From NCBI GenBank assembly GCA_036733345.1, contig DAINAR010000003.1, positions 1 to 64,000 on the forward strand: a DNA stretch of 64,000 nucleotides. Reading direction: 5' to 3'. This document shows, one piece after another, positions 8,658-16,857 of this stretch. The DNA comes from JAFGMQ01 sp036733345. GTDB lineage: Bacteria > Desulfobacterota > DSM-4660 > Desulfatiglandales > Desulfatiglandaceae. A program made the position numbers and the translations under genes. Each line of letters begins with the position of its first letter. Position 1 is the stretch's first letter. The notes below the pieces were generated by a model, which did no database searches, was not told the origin of the DNA, and saw nothing but the letters and a program-made list of their open reading frames with translations.

Positions 8658-9179
8658 TCAGATTAATTTATAAAGATAAGGAATTTCGTTAATTTGTTTT
8701 TTACTGAGATTTCTTTGTATTGCCCTTGCAATAGGATTTTTGTGTTTTTCATCCGTCATTTTATATTTCATGACATCTAAAATATAATTAACTTTCTTAT
8801 TATATAAATCAGGATAAGCTTTCTTGTCAATTTTACGTAATTCAAAAATTAGCCTCAGTGTTTTGTCGACAGCCCGTATAGAATTAGACATATCATCGAC
8901 AAGTTTTTTATTTTGCAAAGTTTCATCATAATATGATGTTATCTTTGCTATAGAGCTTATATGCCCGGATTTTAGATCCAGGGAATCCTGTGTTTTTTGC
9001 TGAGGATTTTGATTAGCGTTTTTTGCCATGGATTTGGACCATTTAAAAGACAATTCAAATGACCTGTAAAGGATATTAACCAAAGTATTTGCCAATTCGT
9101 CAGATAAATCATCAATACCTCCAAGCTTTTGCGCAATTGTTGTCTTGCACATAGTCAGAATCTTTCTATCGATTTCCAT
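8658..9179 (-). CDS. Hypothetical protein, unrecognised
   Basis: A 173-residue, charged, mostly helical soluble protein. I do not recognise the family. It is Lys-rich in the C-terminal half (KKVNYILDVMKYKMTDEKHK), has no signal peptide or membrane segment, and has a single Cys (C11). It is directly upstream of the SBF-family transporter gene with a 4-bp gap and divergent from the DUF4388-like gene at 9475 across an intergenic palindrome. The start ATG has only a poor ribosome binding site (AACAGG adjoining). Confidence 0.6.
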   Translation of the reverse strand: MEIDRKILTMCKTTIAQKLGGIDDLSDELANTLVNILYRSFELSFKWSKSMAKNANQNPQQKTQDSLDLKSGHISSIAKITSYYDETLQNKKLVDDMSNSIRAVDKTLRLIFELRKIDKKAYPDLYNKKVNYILDVMKYKMTDEKHKNPIARAIQRNLSKKQINEIPYLYKLI

Positions 9180-9263
9180 CCTGTTACCATAATATTAATA
9201 AAAACAATGGGATAATTAAAGATGTTATGCTTGATGGTTCATCATATATTGAAAGAATTAAAT

Positions 9264-9287
9264 ATTGTTTGATATATATCATACAAT
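9264..9287. promoter_or_regulatory. 24-bp near-perfect palindrome between divergent genes
   Basis: ATTGT (9264-9268) and ACAAT (9283-9287) flank the perfect 12-bp palindrome TGATATATATCA (9270-9281), with a single T/T mismatch pair at 9269/9282. It lies in the 295-bp AT-rich region between the divergent genes at 9179 and 9475. Size and symmetry fit an operator for a dimeric helix-turn-helix regulator; the regulator is unknown. No other element was recognised in this spacer. Confidence 0.5.
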
Positions 9288-9474
9288 AATGCAATATAAA
9301 AAGCATAAAAATCCGATCTCCAAATTAATGATTTCCGATTTTTGTGCTGAATATCTATGATTTGAATAAAGTTAACGAAATTCTGGATATGATCAGTTCC
9401 TTTTTGCTTTTTTAATAAATTCTGGTAAGTTATAGTGGGTTTTATAATTCGATTAAAAAATGTGAGGGTGAATT

Positions 9475-10083
9475 ATGTTTTTACCTAAAGGCCGTAGCAT
9501 TTGGAAAAATCTAAATAGCTTTTTTATTGATATTGATAGGCTTTTATTATTTCTCAAACGTGAAGAATTTATTGGTTATATTAATTTTGTGGCTACAGGG
9601 TCTCAAAGTACTATTTTTCTACAGGAAGGAGACGCGGTTGCCGGTATAAAGGAGATAAAGGAAGAAAAAAAATTCGGACCTGAGGCCGTAAAAGAAATTT
9701 TGGGCCAGGCACGTCGTGAGAATAATGAAAGGATTAATGTTGTTGAATTACCAATGAAAAAAGTAGCTATGATGGCGTTAGCTTTCGGTTTTGGCTGCCA
9801 TAACCTTTACAAGGACCTTTCTACTGATTTTTCCAGCCTGAAAAAGGTAATGTTAAAGCTGGAGAAAGATAGATTCACAGGTTTCATCGATATACACTTC
9901 CAGAGAGATAAAAAGGAAGCAATATTATTTCTGGAAGAAGGAAGAACGAAGGCGGTTTTTACTGATGAAATTCAGGTAGGATTAAATGAAGAAACAGAAA
10001 TTGATTTAAGGCTACTAACTTCAAAAACTATCGAAGAAGTTGAAAGAACTGGAGCCCTTTTTGATATATTTGCCCGCGATTAA
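9475..10083 (+). CDS. DUF4388/PATAN-like protein with internal duplication
   Basis: A 202-residue soluble protein. Two segments share a pattern: FLKREEFIGYINF...TIFLQEGDAVAGI (26-58) and LKLEKDRFTGFIDI...ILFLEEGRTKAVF (127-162). Each reads as beta strands followed by a conserved FLxEG turn, the core of the DUF4388/PATAN domain found in deltaproteobacterial signalling and motility proteins. The second of two adjacent DUF4388-like genes is at 10695-12038. A GAGGGTG ribosome binding site lies 6 bp before the ATG. Function is inferred only as signal transduction; no catalytic residues are evident. Confidence 0.6.
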   Translation: MFLPKGRSIWKNLNSFFIDIDRLLLFLKREEFIGYINFVATGSQSTIFLQEGDAVAGIKEIKEEKKFGPEAVKEILGQARRENNERINVVELPMKKVAMMALAFGFGCHNLYKDLSTDFSSLKKVMLKLEKDRFTGFIDIHFQRDKKEAILFLEEGRTKAVFTDEIQVGLNEETEIDLRLLTSKTIEEVERTGALFDIFARD

Positions 10084-10238
10084 AAGATCTATTTTGTATT
10101 TAACATGTTTATATTTTGAGAATTATTAATCGTCAGGCTGATATAGATTTATGAATTTGTATGTTTCTTTCTGAGTTGCGAAGAAATTTTAGTTATGTGA
10201 TAAGTCACATAAATTGGCCAAATTAGGTAAATTTAATG

Positions 10239-10378
10239 TCTTCGGGTTAAATTCCCCAAAGCTTGTTTCGTCTTGTCATCCCGGACTTGATCCGGGATCC
10301 AGTCAAGCATGTTTCTGGATTCCGGCTTTCGCCGGAATGAAGGCTGATACCCCTTAGCTTGCTGCGGGGTAGTTCATT
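10239..10378. repeat. Dispersed composite repeat family A, full copy
   Basis: It runs from TCTTCGGGTTAAATTCCCC through GTCATCCCGGACTTGATC, GGATTCCGGCTTTCGCCGG and AATGAAGG to the hairpin GATACCCCTTAGCTTGC/TGCGGGGTAGTTCATT. The copy at 24874-25016 has the same blocks in the same order. It ends 2 bp before the stop codon of the 10381-10674 gene, so it lies at that gene's 3' end. Confidence 0.8.
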
Positions 10379-10380
10379 GT

Positions 10381-10674
10381 CTATTTAGAAAAAAGTTTTA
10401 AACCACCTATGGCTAAACTTACCATTGCTATAATTTTAAATATTACATTAATTGTATATGCCGTTAGGAACCCGTAGTTTGGCACAAGAAAAAGCGCGAT
10501 ATCAGCAACAAGAAGAAACCCTATTGTTGTTATAATCAGGTTTATTACCTCTCCTATTATGCCTCCTCTGTATTTATGCCTTGCATTTATAAAAACGAAA
10601 AGGATTATTAGATAGATTGCCACTGTTAGCAGAATTAATATGCATGGTCCCATGATATCGATGGTGAATTGCAT
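10381..10674 (-). CDS. Small three-helix membrane protein, unrecognised
   Basis: A 97-residue protein with three hydrophobic helices (about residues 8-29, 43-65 and 72-94) and a short basic loop (NARHKYRGG, 30-38). I do not recognise the family. GGAGG lies 8 bp before the start. It lies 20 bp downstream of the DUF4388 gene on the same strand, so the two are probably an operon. A family A repeat abuts its stop codon. Confidence 0.65.
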   Translation of the reverse strand: MQFTIDIMGPCILILLTVAIYLIILFVFINARHKYRGGIIGEVINLIITTIGFLLVADIALFLVPNYGFLTAYTINVIFKIIAMVSLAIGGLKLFSK

Positions 10675-10694
10675 GGCTTATACCTCCAGCTTTT

Positions 10695-12038
10695 TCAATA
10701 CCTTTCAATTAATTCAGTCAGTATTTTCAGTGCTCGTTTTTTCGAAGGAGTGTCTTCTGAAAATGTCTCCATATCAGCTTTTATTGTTTTTATCTTTTTA
10801 ATCATTTCTTTGACAAGTCCTATGCCCAGGAATAATTTTGCTTCATCCATGATGTTTTTGTAAATTTCGTAAAAGGCATCTACAAAGGTGAACCTGTTTT
10901 CAGGAGAAGGAAAATGGGAGGCTATGTTTCGAAGAATCATGTTAGCATCAACCCTTTCCGGATCATCTAAAGGGATATTTTCGAAAAGCATCTGATTGGC
11001 TGCAGTTAGTTTACCTTTTGCTTTCTGAATTATATCCCTGGCTTTTGCTCCCAGTTCGGATTGCATTTCTTTGGTAATCAATTCATGTATTTCAAGCAGG
11101 ACTTTTAAAATCCTGGATAATTCTTTAAATTCTATGTCTTCATATTCTCCAATTTCTTTTGTTTTTCTTATTAATCCCATGATGCTGAGCCGATATAGGA
11201 TATTAATCAGGGAAACTTCATCGGCACCGATAAATTTAATAATCTGGTCAATATTTCTAACTCCATCAATAAGGGAAAGTATAAATTCTTCATTGGCATT
11301 CAGTCTTGGGATGATTTTTTCCTTAGATTCAAGAAAATAAGGGGAATGACGGAAAATAGTTCTATTATCCAAAACTTCTTTTTTAAAATGGGTGAAGTTA
11401 AAACCTCTTTGTGCTGCAATTAATGCGCCCTTTAAAGGAGTATATTTTACAATTATTTCTTCGTTTACAGGTTTTTCCACATAATAAAAGAGCCCTTTTT
11501 TCCAGAAAAGGCTGTTAGCAATAATTTCTTGAATCTGGAGAGTTAGAATCTCTTTAAGGGCCTTCGATGAAAGATATCCTTTCTCTACAAGTTGAATTCC
11601 CAGTTTCTTTTTCTTGTTTTTTGCCTCAACAGCTTGCCGGTCAAGTTCTTCGGCCGTGAGCAGTTTTCTCTTCAAAATATAATTCCCTATCCTGTTTTTC
11701 TTACTGCTGCTTGCTGCAAAAACAATATTCCCTTTCCTGAAGACAAATTTTTTGGACACTTCGTCTGATTTTATAAGGCCAACACCGGTAGTCTGGTTTA
11801 TATAAATAGCATATAAAAAAAATATAAGAGGAACTTCCTCAATCATGCTGCCAAAGAATATACGTCCATCAATAATCTTCAGATAAATCGGATCTGAGAA
11901 ATTCATCCTGCTTGCAGCTCCCCATTCTTCAATAGCACGGCCAAAATTGTGGTTCTGATAAAATTCAGTACCTTTAAACAGGTGATCGAAAAAGGCATTT
12001 GCCGGGAATTCATTTTTTTTCAGTACCTGAATTTTCAA
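10695..12038 (-). CDS. DUF4388 domain protein with TPR-like N-terminus
   Basis: A 447-residue cytoplasmic signalling-type protein. The N-terminal 60 residues look TPR-like (FKGTEFYQNHNFGRAIEEW). A DUF4388/PATAN domain follows at about 70-190 with the family pattern TGVGLIKSDEVSKKFVFRKG, then IVFAAS, RIGNYILKRKLLTAEEL and LGIQLVEKGYLS. A winged-helix-like stretch (NIDQIIKFIGADEVSLINIL) comes next, and the C-terminus is helical. I place the start at a TTG at 12038 because GAGGA lies 6 bp before it; the same frame runs back to another TTG at 12068. It shares its theme with the gene at 9475-10083. Its molecular partner is unknown. Confidence 0.65.
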   Translation of the reverse strand: MKIQVLKKNEFPANAFFDHLFKGTEFYQNHNFGRAIEEWGAASRMNFSDPIYLKIIDGRIFFGSMIEEVPLIFFLYAIYINQTTGVGLIKSDEVSKKFVFRKGNIVFAASSSKKNRIGNYILKRKLLTAEELDRQAVEAKNKKKKLGIQLVEKGYLSSKALKEILTLQIQEIIANSLFWKKGLFYYVEKPVNEEIIVKYTPLKGALIAAQRGFNFTHFKKEVLDNRTIFRHSPYFLESKEKIIPRLNANEEFILSLIDGVRNIDQIIKFIGADEVSLINILYRLSIMGLIRKTKEIGEYEDIEFKELSRILKVLLEIHELITKEMQSELGAKARDIIQKAKGKLTAANQMLFENIPLDDPERVDANMILRNIASHFPSPENRFTFVDAFYEIYKNIMDEAKLFLGIGLVKEMIKKIKTIKADMETFSEDTPSKKRALKILTELIERY

Positions 12039-12217
12039 TTTTATTCCTCGCAACAAAAAACTTTGCAAAAGGTTTTATGAGAGAAATTCTGTCTTTAAAG
12101 ACTTGGCCTGTTGATGTGGAGCTCTTTTTACAATAACATCTGCAGAGATAAAACTATAAACTTATAATCAAGCTTTACTAAGTTAAAAAGATTAAAGTTG
12201 ATGGTTTTGTGTAAAGT

Positions 12218-12331
12218 GGGAAGCGCTTTGAAAACCGGAGTCCAAGGTTCCCATGAGTGTTTGAAAAGACCTGGTTACGGCTTTTGCCGGAATTAGAAGA
12301 AGAGAGCATTTTTGACTTTTTACGAGTTCAT
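12218..12331. repeat. Dispersed repeat family B, copy 2 (degenerate)
   Basis: It shares AACCGGAGTCCA, a GCTTTTGCCGGAAT block and the closing TTTTTGACTTTTTACGAG plus TTCAT with the copy at 25072-25213, but lacks the left terminal inverted repeat. Confidence 0.55.
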
Positions 12332-12541
12332 CAAGATTGAAGGTAAATATATTCTATAAAAAATGATATTTTAATGGTTGAAGTTTGTCAATAATTACTA
12401 TGTTTAATTATTATGTTTAAATTTTGAAAGGCTGTAAAATTTTATGAAGCCTGGCTGGATTAGAGGTTAATACAATATACATTTAAGTTGTGTTTTACAC
12501 TCGTTTCCATAATTAGAAATATTAATCCCTCAGATTTTATC

Positions 12542-12568
12542 TTGACTTGGCCGGCAACTATTTAATAT
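12542..12568 (+). promoter_or_regulatory. Candidate sigma-70 promoter for the liv operon
   Basis: TTGACT (12542-12547) and TAATAT (12563-12568) are separated by 15 bp, about 67 bp before the livK start. The spacer is shorter than the optimum, so confidence is low. Confidence 0.3.
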
Positions 12569-12634
12569 TTAGTGTATGTTAATTAAAAGTTTAAAGGTGA
12601 TAGAATATCAATTTTAAAGAAGGAGACTTAGATT

Positions 12635-13762
12635 ATGAATCATTTTGGAAAGCTGTTTGCAAAAATATGTATCGTGATGGTTTTAGCAATTGCCATACCA
12701 GGCTTAGCTTTTTCTGCGGACACCATTAAACTTGGCGTAGCCGGTCCTCATAGCGGTGACCTCGCATCTTATGGTATCCCATCCGTAAAGGCTGCAGAGC
12801 TTGTTGTAAAAGAGATAAATGCGAAAGGCGGTGTTCTTGGAAAGCAGGTCGAACTCCTTGTTGAAGATGACGTATGCAAGCCGGAAATTGCCACCAATAC
12901 TGCCACCAAGCTGATATCTCAGGGTGTCCATGTGGTTTTGGGTCATGTCTGTAGCGGAGCGACAAAGGCTGCTATGGGTCTTTATAAGGATTCAAATATA
13001 ATTGCCATGTCTCCTTCTGCTACAAATCCAGCTCTGACACAGAGCGGAGATTATCCTAATTTTTACAGGACGATTGCCTCAGACGATGCCCAGGCAAGAC
13101 TTGAGGTTGATTATGCCCTGAATGTTTTGAAGGTCAAAAAAGTCGCTGTCCTTCATGACAAGGGAGACTATGGTAAAGGCCTCGCTGAATTTGCCAAGAA
13201 ATTCCTGGAAGATTCCGGCAAAGCTGAAGTAGTATTGTACGAAGGTATTACGCCTGGTGCTGTAGATTATTCAGCTGTAGTTCAGAAGATAAAACGCTCA
13301 AAGGCTGAAGCTGTAATATTCGGCGGCTACCATCCAGAGGCATCAAAGATAGTTGGCCAGATGCGAAGGAAAAAGATGGATACTGTCTTTATTTCTGATG
13401 ATGGAGTGAAGGATGATACCTTTATCAAGGTTGCCGGAAAAAATGCTGAAGGCGTTTACGCAACCGGCCCTATGGATACATCAACAAATCCTATGACTAT
13501 TGCTGCAAATGAGGCTCATAGGAAGGCATACGGTTCGGATCCTGGCGCCTTTTACCTCAATGCATATGCTGGTGCGCTGGCGTTGCTCAATGCCATCGAA
13601 AAGGCAGGTTCAACTGATTATGATGCCGTTTCAAAGGCTCTTAAGACAGAATACGTTGAGACGCCTCTTGGAAAAATCCGTTTTGATGAACGTGGCGATG
13701 CAACAGGCATTGGTTTTTCAATTTATCAGGTGCAAAATGGCGTTTATGTAGAATTAAAGTAG
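12635..13762 (+). CDS. livK: Branched-chain amino acid type ABC transporter, substrate-binding protein
   Basis: A 375-residue periplasmic binding protein of the Leu/Ile/Val (LIVBP) family. A signal peptide ends near residue 27 (LAIAIPGLAFSA), and the mature protein begins DTIKLGVAGPHSGDLASYG. Family sequences include GHVCSGATKAAMGLYKD and MSPSATNPALTQSG, the latter in the Ser/Thr-rich ligand-carboxylate binding loop. It is the first gene of a livKHMGF-ordered transporter. A strong terminator follows within 15 bp, so this protein is probably made in excess over the permease. Exact substrate is not deducible: the family also carries other amino acids and amides. Confidence 0.92.
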   Translation: MNHFGKLFAKICIVMVLAIAIPGLAFSADTIKLGVAGPHSGDLASYGIPSVKAAELVVKEINAKGGVLGKQVELLVEDDVCKPEIATNTATKLISQGVHVVLGHVCSGATKAAMGLYKDSNIIAMSPSATNPALTQSGDYPNFYRTIASDDAQARLEVDYALNVLKVKKVAVLHDKGDYGKGLAEFAKKFLEDSGKAEVVLYEGITPGAVDYSAVVQKIKRSKAEAVIFGGYHPEASKIVGQMRRKKMDTVFISDDGVKDDTFIKVAGKNAEGVYATGPMDTSTNPMTIAANEAHRKAYGSDPGAFYLNAYAGALALLNAIEKAGSTDYDAVSKALKTEYVETPLGKIRFDERGDATGIGFSIYQVQNGVYVELK

Positions 13763-13776
13763 ATGAGGATTAATAA

Positions 13777-13807
13777 GGGGCAGGCAAATTAACCTGCCCC
13801 TTTTTTT
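13777..13807 (+). terminator. Intrinsic terminator between livK and livH
   Basis: GGGGCAGG (13777-13784) pairs perfectly with CCTGCCCC (13793-13800) around an 8-base loop, and seven T follow. It lies inside the operon, so it probably attenuates the permease and ATPase genes relative to the binding protein. Confidence 0.9.
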
Positions 13808-13892
13808 AATACCTGTTATGCAAAAGATTCAACTGAACATTTTTGTATATTATTAACTAATTCATATTCCAAGACTGAGAAAGTAGCTAAAT

Positions 13893-14795
13893 ATGGAATA
13901 TTTCTTAGAGCTTTTTTTAGGAGGGCTTACGCGCGGCAGTATCTATGCGCTTATAGCCCTTGGCTATACAATGGTCTATGGCATAATTCAGCTTATAAAT
14001 TTTGCTCATGGTGAAATATATATGATCGGGGCATTTACTGCTCTGATTGTTTCGAGTGTGTTGAGCATGCTGGGACTGAACACTATAGCTATACTTGTGA
14101 TTGCTTCTTTTATAGCTGTAATCTATTCATCTGCATATGGCTTCACTGTTGAGAAAATTGCATATAAGCCGCTGCGCCATGCCCCGAGACTCTCGGCCCT
14201 TATAAGCGCCATAGGGATGTCCATGTTCCTTTATAACTATGTACTGCTGGCCCAGACATCAGATTTCCTTCCATTTCCCAACAATATTCCTGAATTTGAA
14301 TTTATGGAGCCATATTCGCATATCTTCAGCTCAACGGAACTTGTTATCCTTTTAACAACCACGATAGTTATGATATTGCTGGGATTACTGATCAAGTTTA
14401 CAAGGATTGGAAAGGCTATGCGGGCTACAGCCCAGGACAGGGATATGGCCATGCTTGTTGGCATTGATGTTAACCGTGTAATATCTGTAACATTTATTAT
14501 TGGATCTGCTACGGCTGCATTAGGCGGCGTACTTATTGCCTCACATATCGGCCAGATAAATTATTTTATTGGTTTTATAGCAGGGATAAAGGCCTTTGTG
14601 GCAGCGGTGCTTGGGGGAATTGGCAGTATTCCCGGCGCTGTTTTAGGCAGTTTTGTTCTTGGCTGGACTGAGAGCTTCGCCACAGGGTACGTCTCAAGTG
14701 ATTACGAAGATGTTTTTGCGTTTATTTTCCTTGTGCTTATCCTGATATTCAGGCCTGCAGGTATTCTGGGAAGGTCTACGACTGATAAGGTCTGA
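13893..14795 (+). CDS. livH: Branched-chain amino acid type ABC transporter permease (LivH)
   Basis: A 300-residue inner-membrane permease with eight or so hydrophobic helices. It opens with the LivH pattern GGLTRGSIYALIALGYTMV and continues INFAHGEIYMIGAF. The contact region for the ATPase is near RATAQDRDMAMLVGIDVNRV (about residues 176-195), and the end has the family AAVLGGIGSIPGAVLGSFV. It is the first gene after the intra-operon terminator, and its ribosome binding site is weak. Confidence 0.93.
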   Translation: MEYFLELFLGGLTRGSIYALIALGYTMVYGIIQLINFAHGEIYMIGAFTALIVSSVLSMLGLNTIAILVIASFIAVIYSSAYGFTVEKIAYKPLRHAPRLSALISAIGMSMFLYNYVLLAQTSDFLPFPNNIPEFEFMEPYSHIFSSTELVILLTTTIVMILLGLLIKFTRIGKAMRATAQDRDMAMLVGIDVNRVISVTFIIGSATAALGGVLIASHIGQINYFIGFIAGIKAFVAAVLGGIGSIPGAVLGSFVLGWTESFATGYVSSDYEDVFAFIFLVLILIFRPAGILGRSTTDKV

Positions 14796-14837
14796 TGAAT
14801 ACTAAAGCACTAAACATGATTAGAATTAACGATTAAA

Positions 14838-16064
14838 ATGATTAAACTATCAGAAATAAAAAAGTCATTTTTTGTATCATTGTGGTTCATGTTTTTAACC
14901 TTTCCTATCATGGTAATACGTGTAAACCCGATAGAGAAAATAGTCGAATGGCGTTGGAAAAATCTATTTTTTATTGGAATTGGAAGCTTTCTGCTTTCCT
15001 TTGTATGGCGTTATCTTTTCAAGAGAAAAGAAGCTGGAATGAAAAAGGCCGAAGCAGGAGACGATACTGTTAAAATATCTTTTTATCAAAAGATATTTGA
15101 AGAGCCGAAGATCTATATACCGGGCTTAATTGTGGTTGCCGTTGTGGTATTTGCGTTTCCATTTGTATTTTCCATATATCAAACCAATATTATGACAACC
15201 GCACTTATCTATGTAATGCTGGGCTTGGGTCTTAACATTGTTGTAGGACTCGCTGGTTTGCTTGATCTGGGATATGTAGCGTTTTATGCAGTTGGTGCCT
15301 ACAGTTATGCGCTCCTTAACTATCACTTTGGTCTTAGCTTCTGGCTGGCACTTCCTGTCGGTGCAGGCCTCGGTGCATTATTCGGAATACTTTTAGGGTT
15401 TCCCGTACTTCGACTGCGGGGGGATTATCTGGCAATTGTTACTCTTGGCTTTGGAGAAATAATAAGGATCATACTTGAAAACTGGAATGAATTCTCTTTT
15501 GGGCCAAGCGGAATTGCAAATATACCAAGACCTGGCTTTTTCGGAATTGAGTTTTCCATTGAGGGTGCTACCATGTTTATGTATTTTCTTATGATAGCAC
15601 TTACCCTGTTTACGATATTTGTAGTAAACCGACTTCAGAATTCCAGGATTGGGAGGGCATGGATTGCCCTCAGGGAAGATGAGGTCGCCTGCCAGGCCAT
15701 GGGTATTGATAAAACAAAGACTAAGCTCACCGCATTTGCCCTTGGCGCCACCTGGGCAGGCATGGTAGGTGTCGTATTTGCAGCAAAAACCACCTTCATC
15801 AATCCTGCAAGTTTTACTGTATGGGAGTCAATTATTATACTTTGTATTGTTGTGCTTGGAGGAATGGGTTCCATAGTCGGCGTTATTTTTGGAGCCCTTA
15901 TCCTTATTCTCCTTCCGGAATATTTGAGGGCCTTTTCAGAATTTCGGATGCTGCTTTTTGGGGCTGTACTGATAATTATGATGGTCTTTCGCCCTGGAGG
16001 TGTAATAAGCTCAGTACGCAGGACATACCGTTTCGAGGGCTTGACCCAAAAGAGTGAAAAATAG
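14838..16064 (+). CDS. livM: Branched-chain amino acid type ABC transporter permease (LivM)
   Basis: A 408-residue permease paired with LivH. The first 100 residues are an N-terminal extension with two extra helices, as in the longer LivM proteins. The conserved core starts at MLGLGLNIVVGLAGLLDLGY and includes FPVLRLRGDYLAIVTLGFGE and the coupling helix region ALREDEVACQAMGIDKTKTK. No good ribosome binding site precedes the ATG. The stop lies 4 bp before the LivG start I prefer. Confidence 0.92.
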   Translation: MIKLSEIKKSFFVSLWFMFLTFPIMVIRVNPIEKIVEWRWKNLFFIGIGSFLLSFVWRYLFKRKEAGMKKAEAGDDTVKISFYQKIFEEPKIYIPGLIVVAVVVFAFPFVFSIYQTNIMTTALIYVMLGLGLNIVVGLAGLLDLGYVAFYAVGAYSYALLNYHFGLSFWLALPVGAGLGALFGILLGFPVLRLRGDYLAIVTLGFGEIIRIILENWNEFSFGPSGIANIPRPGFFGIEFSIEGATMFMYFLMIALTLFTIFVVNRLQNSRIGRAWIALREDEVACQAMGIDKTKTKLTAFALGATWAGMVGVVFAAKTTFINPASFTVWESIIILCIVVLGGMGSIVGVIFGALILILLPEYLRAFSEFRMLLFGAVLIIMMVFRPGGVISSVRRTYRFEGLTQKSEK

Positions 16065-16068
16065 GCAG

Positions 16069-16857
16069 ATGAAAAAGATACTTGAAGTTAAGAATCTAAC
16101 CATGAACTTTGGAGGGCTATGTGCCCTTGACAGAATTGATCTGGATATCTCTGAAGGAGAAATTGTTGCCCTTATAGGCCCTAATGGTGCAGGCAAGACT
16201 ACTTTTTTCAACTGCATAACAGGAATTTACCCTCCAACAGAAGGCAAGATGTTTATATTCCCTCCGGGGAAAGCTCGAAAAAGCATAAAGGGTTTAAAGC
16301 CTAATCAGGTAACGGAAAAAGGATTGGCGCGCACTTTCCAGAATATTCGTCTTTTTCCCAACATGACAGTGCTTGAAAATGTAATGATTGGACGTCATTG
16401 CCGTATGTCTTCAGGTATTGCAGGTGCTGTTTTTAGAAATAAGGCAACAGTCAGAGAAGAAAATGCGATTGTAGAGGAAAGTTATATTATTCTTCAAAAG
16501 ATAGGGCTTTCAGAATATGTAAATGAATTCGCGAAAAATCTGCCATATGGCGCTCAAAGGCGCCTGGAAATTGCCAGGGCTATGGCTACTGAACCTTTTC
16601 TCCTTTTATTAGATGAACCGGCTGCGGGAATGAATCTCCGTGAGACAAAGGAACTTGATGAATTGATTGTAAAGATAAGAAATACTGAAGGTATATCAAT
16701 ACTGCTTATTGAGCATGATATGAAGCTGGTAATGAGCCTGTCCGACCGTATTTTTGTTGTAGATTACGGGAAGAAGATTGCGCAGGGAACACCGGAAGAA
16801 ATTCAAAAGAATCCTGTTGTGATAAAGGCATATCTCGGAGAGGATTTCGATGCTTGA
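16069..16857 (+). CDS. livG: Branched-chain amino acid type ABC transporter ATP-binding protein (LivG)
   Basis: A 262-residue ABC ATPase with Walker A GPNGAGKTT, an early LARTFQNIRLFPNMTVLENV segment typical of LivG, signature LPYGAQRRLEIARAMA and Walker B LLLLDEPAAGMN. The signature reads PYGAQRR rather than LSGGQ, as is usual in this subfamily. A GTG at 16054 inside livM could extend it by five residues; the ATG at 16069 directly after the livM stop fits homologues better. Confidence 0.93.
   Translation: MKKILEVKNLTMNFGGLCALDRIDLDISEGEIVALIGPNGAGKTTFFNCITGIYPPTEGKMFIFPPGKARKSIKGLKPNQVTEKGLARTFQNIRLFPNMTVLENVMIGRHCRMSSGIAGAVFRNKATVREENAIVEESYIILQKIGLSEYVNEFAKNLPYGAQRRLEIARAMATEPFLLLLDEPAAGMNLRETKELDELIVKIRNTEGISILLIEHDMKLVMSLSDRIFVVDYGKKIAQGTPEEIQKNPVVIKAYLGEDFDA

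Larger units (their letters stand above)
12039..12634. other. Gene-free spacer before the liv operon
   Basis: This divergent 596-bp region is AT-rich. It holds a degenerate family B repeat (12218-12331), two direct copies of TATGTTTAA (12399-12407 and 12412-12420), a candidate liv promoter (12542-12568) and the livK ribosome binding site GAAGGAG at 12619-12625. No further gene is visible. Confidence 0.65.

Noticed and set aside
8658..9179. Phage or plasmid origin for the unrecognised gene
   Set aside because: No phage neighbours, no integrase or attachment repeats; it pairs with a transporter gene.
12039..12634. Riboswitch or tRNA in the large spacer before the liv operon
   Set aside because: I looked for cloverleaf arms, T-loop sequences and long paired leaders and saw none; only repeats and a weak promoter are visible.
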